Shown here: positions 10,383-22,600 of the stretch, one piece after another | Numbering within the stretch: position 1 is the stretch's first letter | Layout of the letters: each line of letters begins with the position of its first letter | Assembly: GCF_905404315.1 (NCBI RefSeq) | Contig: NC_066283.1 | Location: 8,122,001 to 8,186,000, forward strand | Length of the DNA: 64,000 nt | Source: Leptidea sinapis | Lineage: Eukaryota; Arthropoda; Insecta; Lepidoptera; Pieridae | Direction: 5' to 3' | Notes under the pieces: generated by a model | What the model was told of the DNA's origin: nothing | Database searches by the model: none | Seen by the model: the letters and a program-made list of their open reading frames with translations, nothing else | Program-made: the position numbers and the translations under genes

Positions 10383-13322
10383 TTAGATTTGTGTTAGAAA
10401 ATATGAGCTCATTTTTAACTCCAGTGTTTAGCAGAGAAAAGGCAACACGTGGCGGCTCTCTTATACTTATAAGTAAATCATTTGAATTCAAAGACCGTAA
10501 AGATATTGTGGGCCTCTCTGTTGAACGTACCATTGAAATAGCCTGTGCAGAGCTTGAGTGTGCCATTGTTGTAAGTATATACAGACCCCCCGATGCATTA
10601 TATGAGTTATTTGAGAGTGTATTGGAGGAGGTTCTATCAAAATTATCAGAATCTAAGAAATATATTATGATTTGTGGTGACTTTAATATTAACTTATTAG
10701 AAAAATCCATCACAAGTATTAGATTCAAATCTTTGTTTAAATCATATAATTTATCAAATATTTTCTTAGAACCTACTAGAGTAACCAGCACCTCTAAAAG
10801 CTGTATTGATAATATTTTTACTAATTATAAACCTATTTCTCAATCAATAATTAGTAAACTGAGCTCAGACCACTTTGGTCAATTAGCCTCTTTTAATATT
10901 GAAGGGAACAAATGTACTTCAACTAAAAAGTTTATGTTTGTTCCGGTAAACAATAGGCGAATGGAGAAATATAGAGGCAATGTTTCAGAAAAACTCTCAA
11001 ACTTGTATTTGAATTATAACAGTACTCCAAATGAGATGTATGGTAAGTTATTTAAAATAATTAAAACAGAGTTTGCTTCTATATTTACTTCAAAGACAGT
11101 CAACTCGGGTGGTCTCTTGTCATTTAACAACTGGGCAACAGCTGGTATTCATAGGAGCAGACAACGGTTATATGAACTATATAGTGAGAGATCATCATGT
11201 AATCATGATGCATCTTTCCTTGTATATGTGAAAAATTATTCAAAATTATTTAAGAAAGTATGTACTATTGCTAAGTCAATGCATATTAGAGAAATAATTA
11301 AAAATGCTTCAAATAAAATAAAAATGACTTGGAAAGTTATTAACTGGGAATCTGGAAGAGCGAAAGACTGCAAGTTTGAATATAATCTAATAATAAACAA
11401 TACAAAAATCCACTCTGAGCAGGAAGTAGCTTCTGCTTTTGAGAATTTTTTTTCTGACATTCCAGTTTCCATCTCAAGCACCCTTGTCTCCTCCACCAGT
11501 GTTGCCGAGTCACTTCTTTTGGAAAATGTTAAGGAATGTAAACAAAATTTCCAATTCAGTGTTGTTAGCCCAGCAGAAATAATTAAAACTTTCAGATCCT
11601 TAGAAATGAAAAAAACTGCTGATATATGGGGCATATCTGTAAAAATAATAAGTTCTGTTATTGACGTCATAGCACCATATCTAGCACTAGTTTTTAATAG
11701 CTGTATTGAACATGGCGTGTTTCCTGACCTTCTGAAGTATAGTAAAATTACACCAATATTTAAATCGGGACTCACTTCTGACCCGAATAACTATCGCCCT
11801 GTTTCGGTGTTGCCGACCCTTAGTAAAATTTTTGAAAAAAATATTTTAAGCCAAATGCTTACTCACTTTAACACTTATAAGTTACTTCATATAAAACAAT
11901 TCGGCTTTACTAGGGGACGCTCGACTACGGATGCAGGTGTTGAACTCATCAGGAATATTTTTGAGGCCTGGGAGGAATCACAGAATGCACTTGGTATCTT
12001 CTGTGATTTATCTAAGGCTTTTGATTGTGTTCAACATTCAACGCTGGTCAGGAAGCTATGCCACTATGGTATAAGAGGATCTGCACTAGATCTTCTGATC
12101 TCATATTTAAATAATAGGATTCAGAGGGTCGAGATGAATGGCAGCAGATCTCCTGGGACTCCTCTCGGTATGGGGGTACCACAAGGGTCTATTCTTGGAC
12201 CCTTCCTCTTCCTAATTTATATAAATGATCTACCTAACCTTGTAGAAAAAAAACACAAGGTGGTATTGTTTGCGGATGACACTTCACTTATATTCAAAGT
12301 GAAACGAAGCCAAGTTTTATATGACGAAGTAAACAATGCTCTATCTGACATCGTGTACTGGTTTAGCGCCTATAACTTATTGTTAAATAATCAAAAAACC
12401 AAATATATTAAATTCACCGCGCCAAATGTCAAAAATGTAGATGCGAATATTTTATTAAATGGAGACCTCTCCATACCACCTGGTAAAACCAGTGGAATCT
12501 GCTATATTTCTTGGCATTACTCTTGATTCCAAATTGCAGTGGGGCCCCCATATTGAAGGATTGGCGAATAGGCTTAGTTCTGCAGCATATGCGGTTAAGA
12601 AAATCAGACGGTTAACTGACATAGATACGGCGAGATTAGTATACTTTAGTTATTTTCATAGTATTATGTCTTATGGTATATTGTTATGGGGCAGTGCGGC
12701 CGATATTAATACTATCTTTGTGCTGCAGAAGAGGGCTATTCGCGCGATTTATAACCTAGGTCCTAAAGAATCATTGAGAGAAAAATTTAAAGAAATAAAC
12801 ATTTTGACTGTTGCTTCTCAATACATTTTTGATAATGTTTTGTATGTTCATAAGCACATTGAGGAATTTTCTAGAAACTGTGACATTCATAATGTTAACA
12901 CGAGGAACAAACATAAACTTGTTATGCCTACTACTCGGTTGGGTCGAGTTAGTAAGTCTTTTGTTGGGCGATGTATATGCTTCTACAATATGATCCCAGA
13001 AAATGTACAAAACAAATGTGTTACGAAATTTAAAAGATATGTTAAAAAACGTTTGTGTGGGAATGGTTATTATAGCATAAACGATTTTCTTAATGACACC
13101 ACGGACTGAGATTAAAGCGAACACCCTCAGGCTCTTTAATTATTAATGTTTATTGTAGGATATTACATTGTAATCCATATTTTATATAAAAAAAAGCCCG
13201 CTGAGTTTCTTGCGCCCATTCTTCTCAGGTCTGAGGCAGTCTCTTTGAATGTGTGGTAGATTTTGACGTTCAATAAGTGATTATAAATCCTATTTTGAAT
13301 AAAAATATTTGAATTTGAATTT
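10383..13322 (+). mobile_element. CR1-like LINE (family C), 5' truncated
   Basis: About 2.9 kb. The 5' part begins inside the endonuclease, so the copy is truncated. The 3' UTR follows the ORF from 13110 and ends in AAATATTTGAATTTGAATTTG, a short tandem tail typical of CR1/L2-type LINEs. Two other copies of the same family are at 49507-50490 (minus) and 63255-63620 (plus), with a tail fragment at 42085-42165. A GT run follows directly at 13321-13334. A target site duplication was not evident. Confidence 0.8.
10391..13109 (+). pseudogene. Endonuclease/reverse transcriptase ORF2 of CR1-like LINE, frameshifted
   Basis: Two frames cover one protein: 10391-12526 and 12459-13109. Visible are the endonuclease motifs ICGDFNIN and SDHFGQ, the RT fingers/palm blocks NNYRPVSVLPTLSKIFEK, FGFTRGRSTTDA, CDLSKAFDCV, GVPQGSILGP and the active site LFADDTSL, then the C-terminal part ending in NDFLNDTTD. 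There is no RNase H domain, as in CR1-type elements. The break lies at 12461-12484, where 13 net extra bases relative to the copy at 50337-50352 shift the frame. Otherwise the frame is open for over 700 codons, so the insertion is fairly young. The N-terminal endonuclease is missing and no ORF1 is present. Confidence 0.85.
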
Positions 13323-13460
13323 GTGTGTGTGTGTGATTCATATGTGTGTCAAATAAAATATATTATTATTTATTTACTTTGATTTAAAAGTTTAATATTT
13401 TCAATCACGCTAAATCGTCACTTTCATATATTTTTTTCTATTTCAGATCTATTTTCAGAC

Positions 13461-14893
13461 AAGCTGGAAAAAGCATGTATAATATTTTGGCAGTGTAAAA
13501 GACTCGTAGGGAGAACCTGGGGTCTTGCTCAAAAGATATGTAAATGGCTATATACAGCAGTTATTAGACCAATTATCACCTACGGAGCAATAGCTTGGTG
13601 GCCCAGGACAGAGCTAACAACCGTACAAACCAAGCTGCAGCGATTCCAACGGCTGGCCTGCACAGCCATAACTGGTTGCATGCGCACTACGCCAACGTCT
13701 GCCCCAGAAACCATTCTAGGGCTCACACCGCTTGACATACATATCCAACATGAGGCGACAATGTCGGTTCTCCGCCTGAAGCTGATGAGTGTATGCAAGA
13801 ATGATGACTGCCTTTCAGGAAACCTCTGGAACAGAGTAAGGAAGGATTTCCCACTCTGTGAGGCACCCTGTGATAGAATACCCAAAACACACATCTTTCA
13901 AAAGAATTACCGTATTCAACTATTCGAAGTGGGAGCAGACCAGTCAGGTGTAAATGAACTCAGAATTTACACAGACGGTTCCAAAATGGCAGCCGGAACT
14001 GGAGCTGGCATACACTCACTTCTTTCTCTCTTCTCTCACAGGAACTGAATATACACACCTCTATACAATTAGGCATACATAGCTCCATATTCCAATGCGA
14101 ATGCATAGCCATCAAGGAAGCTGCAGACGCGATACTAAGAAGGAAAATACACGGATATTATATCCGTATTCTATCCGAAAGTATGGCAGTACTGACTGCG
14201 CTGTGGAGCAACATCTATAACTCAGCGCTGATATACGAGTGTCACCGATCCTTAGAACAAGCTGCCTCTAACAACTGGGTAACTCTGCAATGGATCAAAG
14301 GACACAGCGGTTCGTTGGGGAACGATGCAGCGGATGAACTTGCAAGGCGGGGGTCGGAAACGCAAGTGGCTGACCTAGGGCCAGTCCTGCCGCTACCCTT
14401 TAGCCAAATGCGGTCATGGATACGCTCTCTCACCAACAACCTACATAGAACCCGATGGACAAATGTCTCAGGCTGCAGACAGTCGAAAGAGGCGATTCCT
14501 GCACTATCGCCCAAACTGACACGTCGACTTATTAGCCTAAACAGACGCGACATCCGAATTATGGTCGGCACCCTAACGGGTCACACATCACTGAACAAAC
14601 ACCTATTTACAATCGGCGTTACGGACAGTCCTAAGTGCAGGGGCTGTCTAACCGAAGATGAAACGGTCACTCACTTAATCCTGGAATGTGCTGGGGTGGC
14701 CAACCAACGGGCACAAACCTTAGTAAATACAAGGTCGCTCCAGGAAGTCTGCGAACACCCCAGGAGTGTTCTGAACTTCTGGAAGGAGCTGGGCTGGTTG
14801 GAATGACTGGCCAACACTGCGTGCAAAATGGACCCAATTAAGCGGTCTAATTGCGGAAACAGGAGCCCTTTACCAATACCTATACCAATAATT
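13461..14893 (+). mobile_element. 5'-truncated LINE end with RNase H domain, flanked by target site duplication
   Basis: The copy retains only the C-terminal third of an ORF2: the RT-adjacent region (AVIRPIITYGAIAWWPR, LGLTPLDIHIQHEA), an RNase H domain (IYTDGSKMAAGTGAG, CECIAIKEAADAI, WIKGHSGSLGNDAADELA) and a CCHC-like end (CRGCLTEDETVTHLILEC). A frameshift near 14030-14060 splits it (frames 13680-14048 and 14183-14806), and the second RNase H acidic residue reads Glu (LSESMAVL) where Asp is usual. RNase H places it with I/LOA/R1-type LINEs. A 23-bp sequence at 13438-13460 recurs at 14894-14916 with two mismatches and marks the insertion. No poly(A); the end is CCAATACCTATACCAATAAT. Confidence 0.8.
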
Positions 14894-15229
14894 CTATTTC
14901 AGATTTTTTTTCAGACTATTATGTCACTATCATTATCATCGATTATAAAGAGCTGTTTCAAGAAAAAACTACTAAACGTTAAAAAACTTAATTTTTTTTA
15001 ACAACAAGTAAACAAATATCTAATATGCTATAATCCAAGAAAACTTCTAGCTATTCCACCACTCCACAGGGATGATGATTCGCTGGCCCATGACGCTAAG
15101 GGAAAGCTGATCTCTTGGGCTCCCTCTTCGCGTCCAACTCGATAGAGGCCTGGATGACCAAGGCGCACCACCACCGCATACTCGCGGTGCGAGTCATACA
15201 TGCCGGAGGTAAAAATCCGGCATGGCTCC

Positions 15230-15725
15230 GTGCTTGAGGCACCTTGGGCATTCATAAATCGAGTGTGCCCGATGGCATTCCCCCGACAATGCTGCAGATA
15301 TGTGCTCCAGAACTGGCGCCGGTCCTTACCGTCTTTTCCGGCTGTCCAGGCGTAGTCCCGAAATTATGGAAGGCGGCTTTAGTGCACCTGATCCCTAAGA
15401 GAGGTGTACGCTCGGATCCGTCCAACTACCGCCCCATTGCCATAAACTCCATTTTCTCCAAAGTAATGAAGTCGATCATCAACCACCAGCTCTTGGGATA
15501 CCTAGAGGAGCACTTGGCGGTGAGTTAAGACATAGTGAAGGCCTTTGATCGGACTGCCACAGCATAAAGCGCTTATAGCGAAAGTGCCATCCTAAGGGCT
15601 TCCCTAGAAGTTGTACAAATGAGTCACTAGCTTATAGCTGATCGATCAATCATCAAGGTTGTTATCAACAGTGCATGCTCCGACTTAAAACCCAGAAACA
15701 CTGGTGTTCCGCAAGGCTGCGGGAA
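15230..15725 (+). mobile_element. Degenerate fragment of jockey-like LINE (family J), RT N-terminal part
   Basis: The frame 15244-15528 reads the start of the RT domain (KSSVPDGIPPTMLQICAPEL, SNYRPIAINSIFSKVMKSII), close to the copy at 57476-58303. Beyond 15528 stops and shifts occur, but SDLKPRNTGVPQGC is still recognisable up to 15725, where similarity ends abruptly. A clearly decayed copy. Confidence 0.75.
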
Positions 15726-15942
15726 CTGCAATTCAACTCCATGAAGAGAAAACTCTCTTGTAAAAATAAACCTATAAAACAAGCAAGAGAATAACTCGAA
15801 GATTTTAAAATGCAAAGACATGTGCAACAACAATTTCGATCAGTCACGTGTTCTTACGCGAGTTTAACATTTTATACCCATCCACGCGCTCATCACGAAA
15901 AACGTTAATTATTATAACACTGTTACAAAGTCAAAGTCAACT

Positions 15943-16265
15943 GTAAAACTTTATAAGTTATTCAGTGCAAGTCAGGATGAAGTACAAAAGTTACAATAGC
16001 ATTCAAATGAGTATAACAATATTCATTAACAAAATTTAGAACATTAATTCCAACAATCTTTATCATTCAAATAATCTTTCACATTAAAATAGGCCTTAGA
16101 TGTTAATTTATTATTTAGGATACATTTAAATTTTTAATAGGTAACATTTTAATTTCATTTGGGAGTTTATTATAGAATATAACACAATCCACTTTAAAAG
16201 ATTTACCAATTTTACGGAGCCTAGTAGATGGAATTACGAGTTTATGTTTGTTTCGAGTATTGACA
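15943..16265 (-). repeat. 3' end of a second CR1-like LINE family, antisense
   Basis: Read on the minus strand, the translation (KLVIPSTRLRKIGKSF, CVIFYNKLP, NVKDYLND) resembles the C-terminus of the CR1-like element at 12900-13109 but is clearly a different family. Its tail, reverse complement of AAAGTCAAAGTCAA at about 15930-15943, is a short tandem of TTGACTT. A tail of the same family lies at 34443-34510. Confidence 0.65.
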
Positions 16266-16276
16266 CTGTGTACATC

Positions 16277-16433
16277 ACTATTCTAAATAGAGCACAGCAA
16301 TACGTTAAGCCAGCCCACATTCTGAGGACATATGGAGTATTGCTGGTATCTAGTATCTCAGATCTGGCACACTCCAGTATCAGCTCGATCTATCTGACCA
16401 CGTGCAATGCAGAGCAGCTCGAATAACCCAGTG
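16277..16433 (+). repeat. Duplicated segment of jockey-like LINE (copy 1)
   Basis: Nearly identical to 16919-17070. Both share the same derived changes against other family J copies, including the AGGACATATGGAGTATTGCT junction and the shortened CTCGAATAACCCAGTGC. They therefore come from a local duplication and not from two retrotranspositions. Confidence 0.8.
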
Positions 16434-16490
16434 CATATTAGCCAATTTAAAAAGATGTATATTTCCTGGCAGTATACTGTCATAATATTT

Positions 16491-17485
16491 GGAACGCTGG
16501 AGTGCCCCAAGGTTATATGCTATCTTCTACACTCTTTCTTTTGCATATCGATGATATGTTGGACACCTCCATCCTACATTGCTATACAGACGACAGCACT
16601 GGTGAAGCCGTATACACAGACCACGCAGGTCTCTCTCGAGAAATCGTCGACCAATGCCAGGAGAAACTTGTGTCTTCTACCGAGTCCTCTCAGGTCGTGG
16701 AATGAGGTAAAATGAACCTTTTACAATTTAACTTCCAGAATACTCAAGTTGGTGCGTTTACCAATAAAAAACCTATTTGTATCACCACTCTTTGGACAAC
16801 ACTTTCCTTAAAGCCCTTACCTGAAATAGGAATACTGGGTTTTGAAATCTCGAGCCATTGCCAATTCCTTGGTCATCTGGAGGGTAAAGCCAAAATGGTT
16901 TCGAAGAAGCTGGGCGTCATAAATAGAGCACAGCAATACGTCAAGCCAGCCCACATTCTGAGGACATATGGAGTATTGCTGGTATCTAGTATCTCAGATC
17001 TGGCACACCCCAGTATCAGCTCGATCTATCTGACCACGTGCAATGCAGAGCAGCTCGAATAACCCAGTGCTCTCTATACGGCTGCATTACTTGCCGTTGC
17101 GTAGAGACGTTGATTCAATGTTTGTCTTCATTTGTCACAGGTAGTGTTCCAAAGAACTGTTTCACCTGATTCATTCCACAAAATTCCACCTTCCACGACA
17201 TGCTACAAATTAAATAAGGATATCATCCCTACCATCTGGATGTATGGCGCTACTCCACAGTGCGGTTTTCAAGGAACTTTCTTCCACATACTAGCTGTGG
17301 AATGAACTTCCTTGTACGGTGTTTCCGAGACGATACGACATCGGTACTTTCAAAAAAGCGAGTAAACCTTCCTTAAAGGCCGACAACGCTCCTGTGAGTG
17401 TTGTCTGGTGTTGCAAGAGAATGTGGGCGGCAATGATCACTTAATACCAGGTGACACGTACGGTTGTTTGTCCTTTTCCATAAAA
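16491..17485 (+). mobile_element. 5'-truncated jockey-like LINE (family J)
   Basis: Starts within the RT palm (AGVPQGYMLSSTLFLLHIDDML, CYTDDSTGEAVYTDHAGLSRE), continues through the thumb region and the C-terminus, and ends with the family 3' end (TGTGGAATGAACTTCCTTG to TCCATAAAAAAATAAAA). Many stops and shifts are present. The active site reads YTDD against YADD in the copy at 58132. Contains the second copy of the duplicated segment (16919-17070). Confidence 0.8.
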
Positions 17486-17693
17486 AAATAAAATAGATGA
17501 TTATGATAGCTATCTGGAATAGTAGGAATTGATTAGTGTCGATTCAGTGTGATAGTAAAATTAAACTGTTTAACTATACTAAATAAATAAATCTAATACA
17601 ATACTACGAATAACTATTTCTTTTGTTTCATATATCATTTAATAATATACAATATGCCTAAAACGCCTATTGACGCCTATTAAAAATAAATAA

Positions 17694-17780
17694 ATTATTC
17701 GTTTTCGTACGAGAAAGTGAAATGGAAACAAAAACTTTTTCGTGCGCCATAGTTATTATTTAAATTCTCTTTGGTTGTTG
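17694..17780 (+). repeat. Short repeat, also present inverted at 10150-10250
   Basis: TTCGTACGAGAAAGTGAAAT and the following AAACAAAAACTTTTTCGTGC match the reverse complement of 10205-10245, while AAATTCTCTTTGG occurs in the same direction near both (10155 and 17762). The arrangement suggests two rearranged copies of one unknown repeat on either side of the retrotransposon cluster. Confidence 0.5.
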
Positions 17781-18114
17781 GTATTGCACCAAGTTACAGG
17801 TGTCATGTTGATTCGCCAGAGTTCGACATACTACCTACATTATTACATACTCACAAAGAGTATATTAATATATAGGGAACTCATCAAATCATCAATTAAT
17901 ATACATAATATAGAAAAGGGCGGGAAACTTAAGATCGGTCGCACGTAATTTTGTTAATATTTCATTTTATTTTTAAATTTCATGTAAATATTTTGATATT
18001 TTGATCAGATAAGTTGTAGATTGTATATATTTTAGTAGTTAGTTTTTATTAAAGTGTTAATTTGTGTAAATTTCATCCTATTGGTAAGTCTTCTTTTCTT
18101 CACTTTTCTATGAT

Positions 18115-19683
18115 ATGATGGACCCCCCGGATGATCCTGGGGGGACAGCCCCTGATATAGGTCATGTAGTGACAATTTCTAATAATGACGAAGGTAGCAC
18201 GATGGATACAGATGGTTCTGTGTCTCAGACATCTAGTGGCCGTAAAAGAGTGTCAGCTCGACCCAGAATATGCAGACACTGTAATAAAAGACGCCGAAAA
18301 CACCGTGGTGATAAGAAGGATATTAAGGAAAGTGATTGCAAATGTGTAGACATTAGTGACAAACAAATTCTTTCCAAAGTCGATTCCTGCAATAATTCTT
18401 CTATAGTAGTAGAGACCATACAAAAAAATAACACAGACACTCCACAACAGCCACAGCCCCCTGTTGCAAGGCTGTTATATAACTCATTAGATGCTGCTCC
18501 TTTTGTTGTACACATTCAGAAACAGTATTCATCTCCCGATGATAATGTTACTTTACATCCAGTTACGTTTGGTCGTTTTCTCAAAAGAAATTCTATTAAA
18601 AATATTGTGAATGGAAGTTTAAAAAGGATTGGCCGGAATAGGTTATCTATTTCTTTTTCTAAGTACCAAGATGCAAATGACTTTGTTGAAAACAAAAATT
18701 TAGAAAATGAAAAATATAAGGCTTTTATTCCATCATTTTCTGTGAGTAGAATAGGAATAGTCAGAGGAGTACCAGCTGAGTGGTCTGAAGAGGAAATAAA
18801 AGATGATGTTTCTGTTCCTATTGGCTGTGGTCCAATCATAAAAATTAGGAGAATAAAACGAAAGATGATGATTGATGGACAAAACCATCTTAAATGTACT
18901 GAGTCTGTGGTATTTACTTTTGATGGGCAGTTTTTGCCTAAACGAGTATATATGTGCTACACTTCTCTTACTGTAGACTTGTATATATATCCTACTATTC
19001 AATGCTACAATTGTTGTCGGTTTGGTCATGTGAAATCTCAATGCAGATCTAAACCAAGATGTTTTAGATGTGGTCAAGGACATAGTGGTGACAAGTGCTC
19101 TGTTCAAGATGATTTTATATCTTGTTGTTTATGTAAAGGTTCCCATATTGCAACTGATAAAAAATGTTTAGAATATGAAAGACAAAGAGCTATAAAGGAA
19201 TCAATGGCTAAAAACTGTATTTCCTATTCAGAAGCTTCAAAGATACATCCATCTGTCTCTCGAATTTCATATGCAGATACATTACTCTCATCACCTAACA
19301 TCACTCCTAATACTTTTCCAACCCAGCATCAACATTCAACACCTAAAGCTATAAACAATACTTCATATAAAAAAACTGTTTTTGTTAAACCAAAGCCTCC
19401 ACCTACACTTAGCAAAGGATATGACAAATCTGCTCACCAAGAAATTTTAAGGGATTTTAATATTCCCCAACCCTCTAATGGATGTGCATTAATTAACATA
19501 GAAAATGAAAATCCTTTGGAATCCTCAGTAATTGATTTAATTATTTCTCTTATAAAATCTCTTAGTCAATCGAATGAATTTTCACCGTCCAACGCTGCCT
19601 TATTAGTTTCTGCAATTACTCAAATTTATAAACCAAATAATGGACAAAGTTCTTCAATGGAATTGTCAAAGCATCACTCCTAA
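18115..19683 (+). CDS. ORF1 (Gag-like nucleic-acid-binding protein) of I-like LINE
   Basis: An intact 522-residue frame from the ATG at 18115. The N-terminus has a basic cysteine-rich patch (CRHCNKRRRKHRGDKK). The middle, about residues 120-290, has the layout of the RNA-binding part of I-type ORF1 proteins. Three zinc knuckles follow: CYNCCRFGHVKSQC, CFRCGQGHSGDKC and CCLCKGSHIATDKKC, at about residues 300-345. The C-terminal quarter is Ser/Thr/Pro-rich. In this class ORF1p coats the element RNA in the retrotransposition particle. It overlaps ORF2 by 44 bases in another frame, as seen in I elements. Only the LINE expresses it; it is not a host gene. Confidence 0.88.
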   Translation: MMDPPDDPGGTAPDIGHVVTISNNDEGSTMDTDGSVSQTSSGRKRVSARPRICRHCNKRRRKHRGDKKDIKESDCKCVDISDKQILSKVDSCNNSSIVVETIQKNNTDTPQQPQPPVARLLYNSLDAAPFVVHIQKQYSSPDDNVTLHPVTFGRFLKRNSIKNIVNGSLKRIGRNRLSISFSKYQDANDFVENKNLENEKYKAFIPSFSVSRIGIVRGVPAEWSEEEIKDDVSVPIGCGPIIKIRRIKRKMMIDGQNHLKCTESVVFTFDGQFLPKRVYMCYTSLTVDLYIYPTIQCYNCCRFGHVKSQCRSKPRCFRCGQGHSGDKCSVQDDFISCCLCKGSHIATDKKCLEYERQRAIKESMAKNCISYSEASKIHPSVSRISYADTLLSSPNITPNTFPTQHQHSTPKAINNTSYKKTVFVKPKPPPTLSKGYDKSAHQEILRDFNIPQPSNGCALINIENENPLESSVIDLIISLIKSLSQSNEFSPSNAALLVSAITQIYKPNNGQSSSMELSKHHS

Positions 19684-22600
19684 AAAAAGTGATCTTATTT
19701 ATTTATTAAATAAATATAAACCTTATATCTGTGCTCTTCAAGAGACATGGTTGAAACCAGGATCTTTATTTAAGATTCGTGGTTATTCATGTCTCAGAGA
19801 AGATCGTGTGGATGGGCATGGCGGAGTAGCCATGCTTGTGAAACACCCTCTTTCCTTTTCTCTCTTCTCTATTCCTTCTCACAGTAATGATTTTTCTATT
19901 ATTGCTGCTTTAGTTGAAAATATCTGTTATGTATCTATTTATATACCTCATCCTTCTTCTGCAATCTTAAATGAAATTAAAGATATTATTTCCATTCTTC
20001 CGAAGCCTTTTATGATCCTTGGTGATTTTAACTGTCGCCATGAATCCTGGGGTTACTTATCTTCTAATAGTTATGGTAACACATTAATAGATATATTTGA
20101 TTCAGTGAATTTGTGTATATTAAATGATGGTCGTCCTACACGACGTTCTCATCCTGACGAGGGCCCAAGTGCTCCAGATTTAACAGTCACTACACCTAAT
20201 CTTGCTTCTTCTTTGTCCTGGGATCCATTACGATCTACTTTTGGTAGTGATCACCTCCCACTATTATTATCATTTCCAACCTGCAATAATAACAATAAAG
20301 TATTACATAAAACTTATTCTCCTCGTTTAAAATATAAGCTTAATGATGTTGATTGGGATTTATATAAAGATCTAATAAAAAACAAAATTATTACACTTCC
20401 AAAAATTAATCCAGGTACAGAATCTCAGTGTGCAGATTCTTTAGCAAGAATCTTTATTGAGGTTGCCAATGAGATTTTTCCAAGTAAAAATAGCTCTTTG
20501 GGTTTTATTCCTTCTCCTCCTTGGTGGGATAACGAATGTACTGAGGCAGTAAAGAGAAGAAAATATACTGAAATTACATACTGTCAATGTTCCACTGATG
20601 AGAATTTTGAAATTCTTACAAAGAGTATGTCAGAAACTTCAAAATCTCTAAAGAAAAAGAAATTTGATGGCTGGAAAAATTTCTGCTATTCAATATCACC
20701 TGATGTCAAACCATCTCTTGTATGGCAAAATATAAGAAGGTTTAGATCTGCATACAAATATTCATCTCCAAAATCAATCCCTTTTCATTTAGTTAATAGC
20801 TTTTTAGATAAATTGGCTCCACCTTTCGTTCCTGAAGACTTAATAATTGTTTACCCTGTAATAAATATAAATAATGATAACTGTTTTGGTTTAAACAGTA
20901 TATTTTCTCTCACTGAACTAAAAGGTGTATTGTCTCATGTTAAGGATTCTGCTCCTGGACTGGACGGTATTCCGTATTCCTTTATCTCTCATTTAGATGA
21001 TGATGCTTTATTTTATTATTTATCTCTTATAAATTCCATAGTGACATCTGGTAACATCCCCTCCACGTGGAAACGTCAAGAAATAATTCACGTACTGAAA
21101 CCTAATAGGTGTTCTTCAGACCATTCTGCCTATCGCCCAATCGCACTTTCTTCTGTTTTGATGAAAATTACAGAACATCTTATAAAAAATCGTTTAGAAT
21201 GGTTTGTTGAGCATAACGGTCTATTATGTGAATCCCAATTCGGTTTCAGACGTGGGAAAAGTACTATTAACAGCTTAAGTATATTCATTTCTGATATTCA
21301 ATTATCATTTTCAAATAATAAATCAGTAATAGCTGCGTTCTTAGATATAAATTGTGCCTATGATAATGTCGTAGTAAGTATTTTAAAGAGTAAGCTTTTA
21401 CAACTTAATATACCTCTGCTATTAACAAATTTTATCATAAACATGCTTTCCGAAAGATACATAATCCTGAAACTAGATGATAGGAAGTCAATTACTCGAC
21501 TTGTTTCAAAGGGCCTCCCCCAGGGATCAGTACTTAGCCCAATATTGTATAATATTTATACACACGATTTAAAATCATCACTTAATTGTGTAAATGTTCT
21601 TCAGTATGCTGATGATCTATTAATTTACTGTCGTGATATTTCTATTGAAAAAGCTAGTTCTTCTATAACACAACCGCTGATAAATTTAAAAACTTGGTTG
21701 GACTTAAATGGCCTTGATCTATCACCTGAAAAAGTACAATAGTTTTATTCACGAGATCAAGAACTCCTCCTCCTATTTCTATATTTTATGAGGGTTATCA
21801 GATTCCAGTTAAAGATAATGTTAAGTTTTTGGGAATTGTCTTAGATTCGAAACTAACTGGTATCCCACATTGTGATTACCTAAATGCTAAATGTGAGCGT
21901 ACTCTTAATATTTTAAGATGTCTGTCAGGTGTTTGGTGGGGTGCGCACCCTTTTTGCATGAAATTGTTATATAATGCTCTTATAAGAAGTATATTAGATT
22001 ATGGTACATTCTTGCTGGAGCCTGGTAGTGTTAAGGCATTTAAAAAACTAGATCTCATACAGTCCAAAGCTTTACGAGTAGTTTCTGGTGCTATGCGGTC
22101 AAGTCCTATCAATGCTCTTCAAGTAGAATGTGGTGATCCTCCACTACATCTACGTCGTCAATATTTAGCAGACAAATTTATATTCCGATCTTTTCAGTTT
22201 CTTAACCACTCTCTTTATAACAAACTTCAGAAACTTTCTCATTATAAAGATTCATCTGCATATTGGTCAAATAAAAAACCACCTTGTCTAATCAATAGTT
22301 TTAAGAAATTTATCAACATAAAAGCTCCTATTCATCGATCCATTAATTATCCTCTTTTCAGTACTAGCTTTAAAGCATTAATGTTGCTTCCAGAAATTAA
22401 TTTTGACTCAGAATTAAATAAGCACGATATTAGTACAAATTTTTCGTTTAATCTTCTTAAAAATACTGTTTGGATTGATTACCATCATATTTACACAGAC
22501 GCGTCTAAACATTCCTCCTCGGATCCCGTTGGTGTAGGTGTCTATCACGCTCAATTTAAAATATCACAGAAAATTAAACTACCTCCGGAAACATAGGTGT

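Noticed and set aside
13321..13334. GT microsatellite as a separate feature of interest
   Set aside because: A short run adjoining a LINE tail, common and uninformative.
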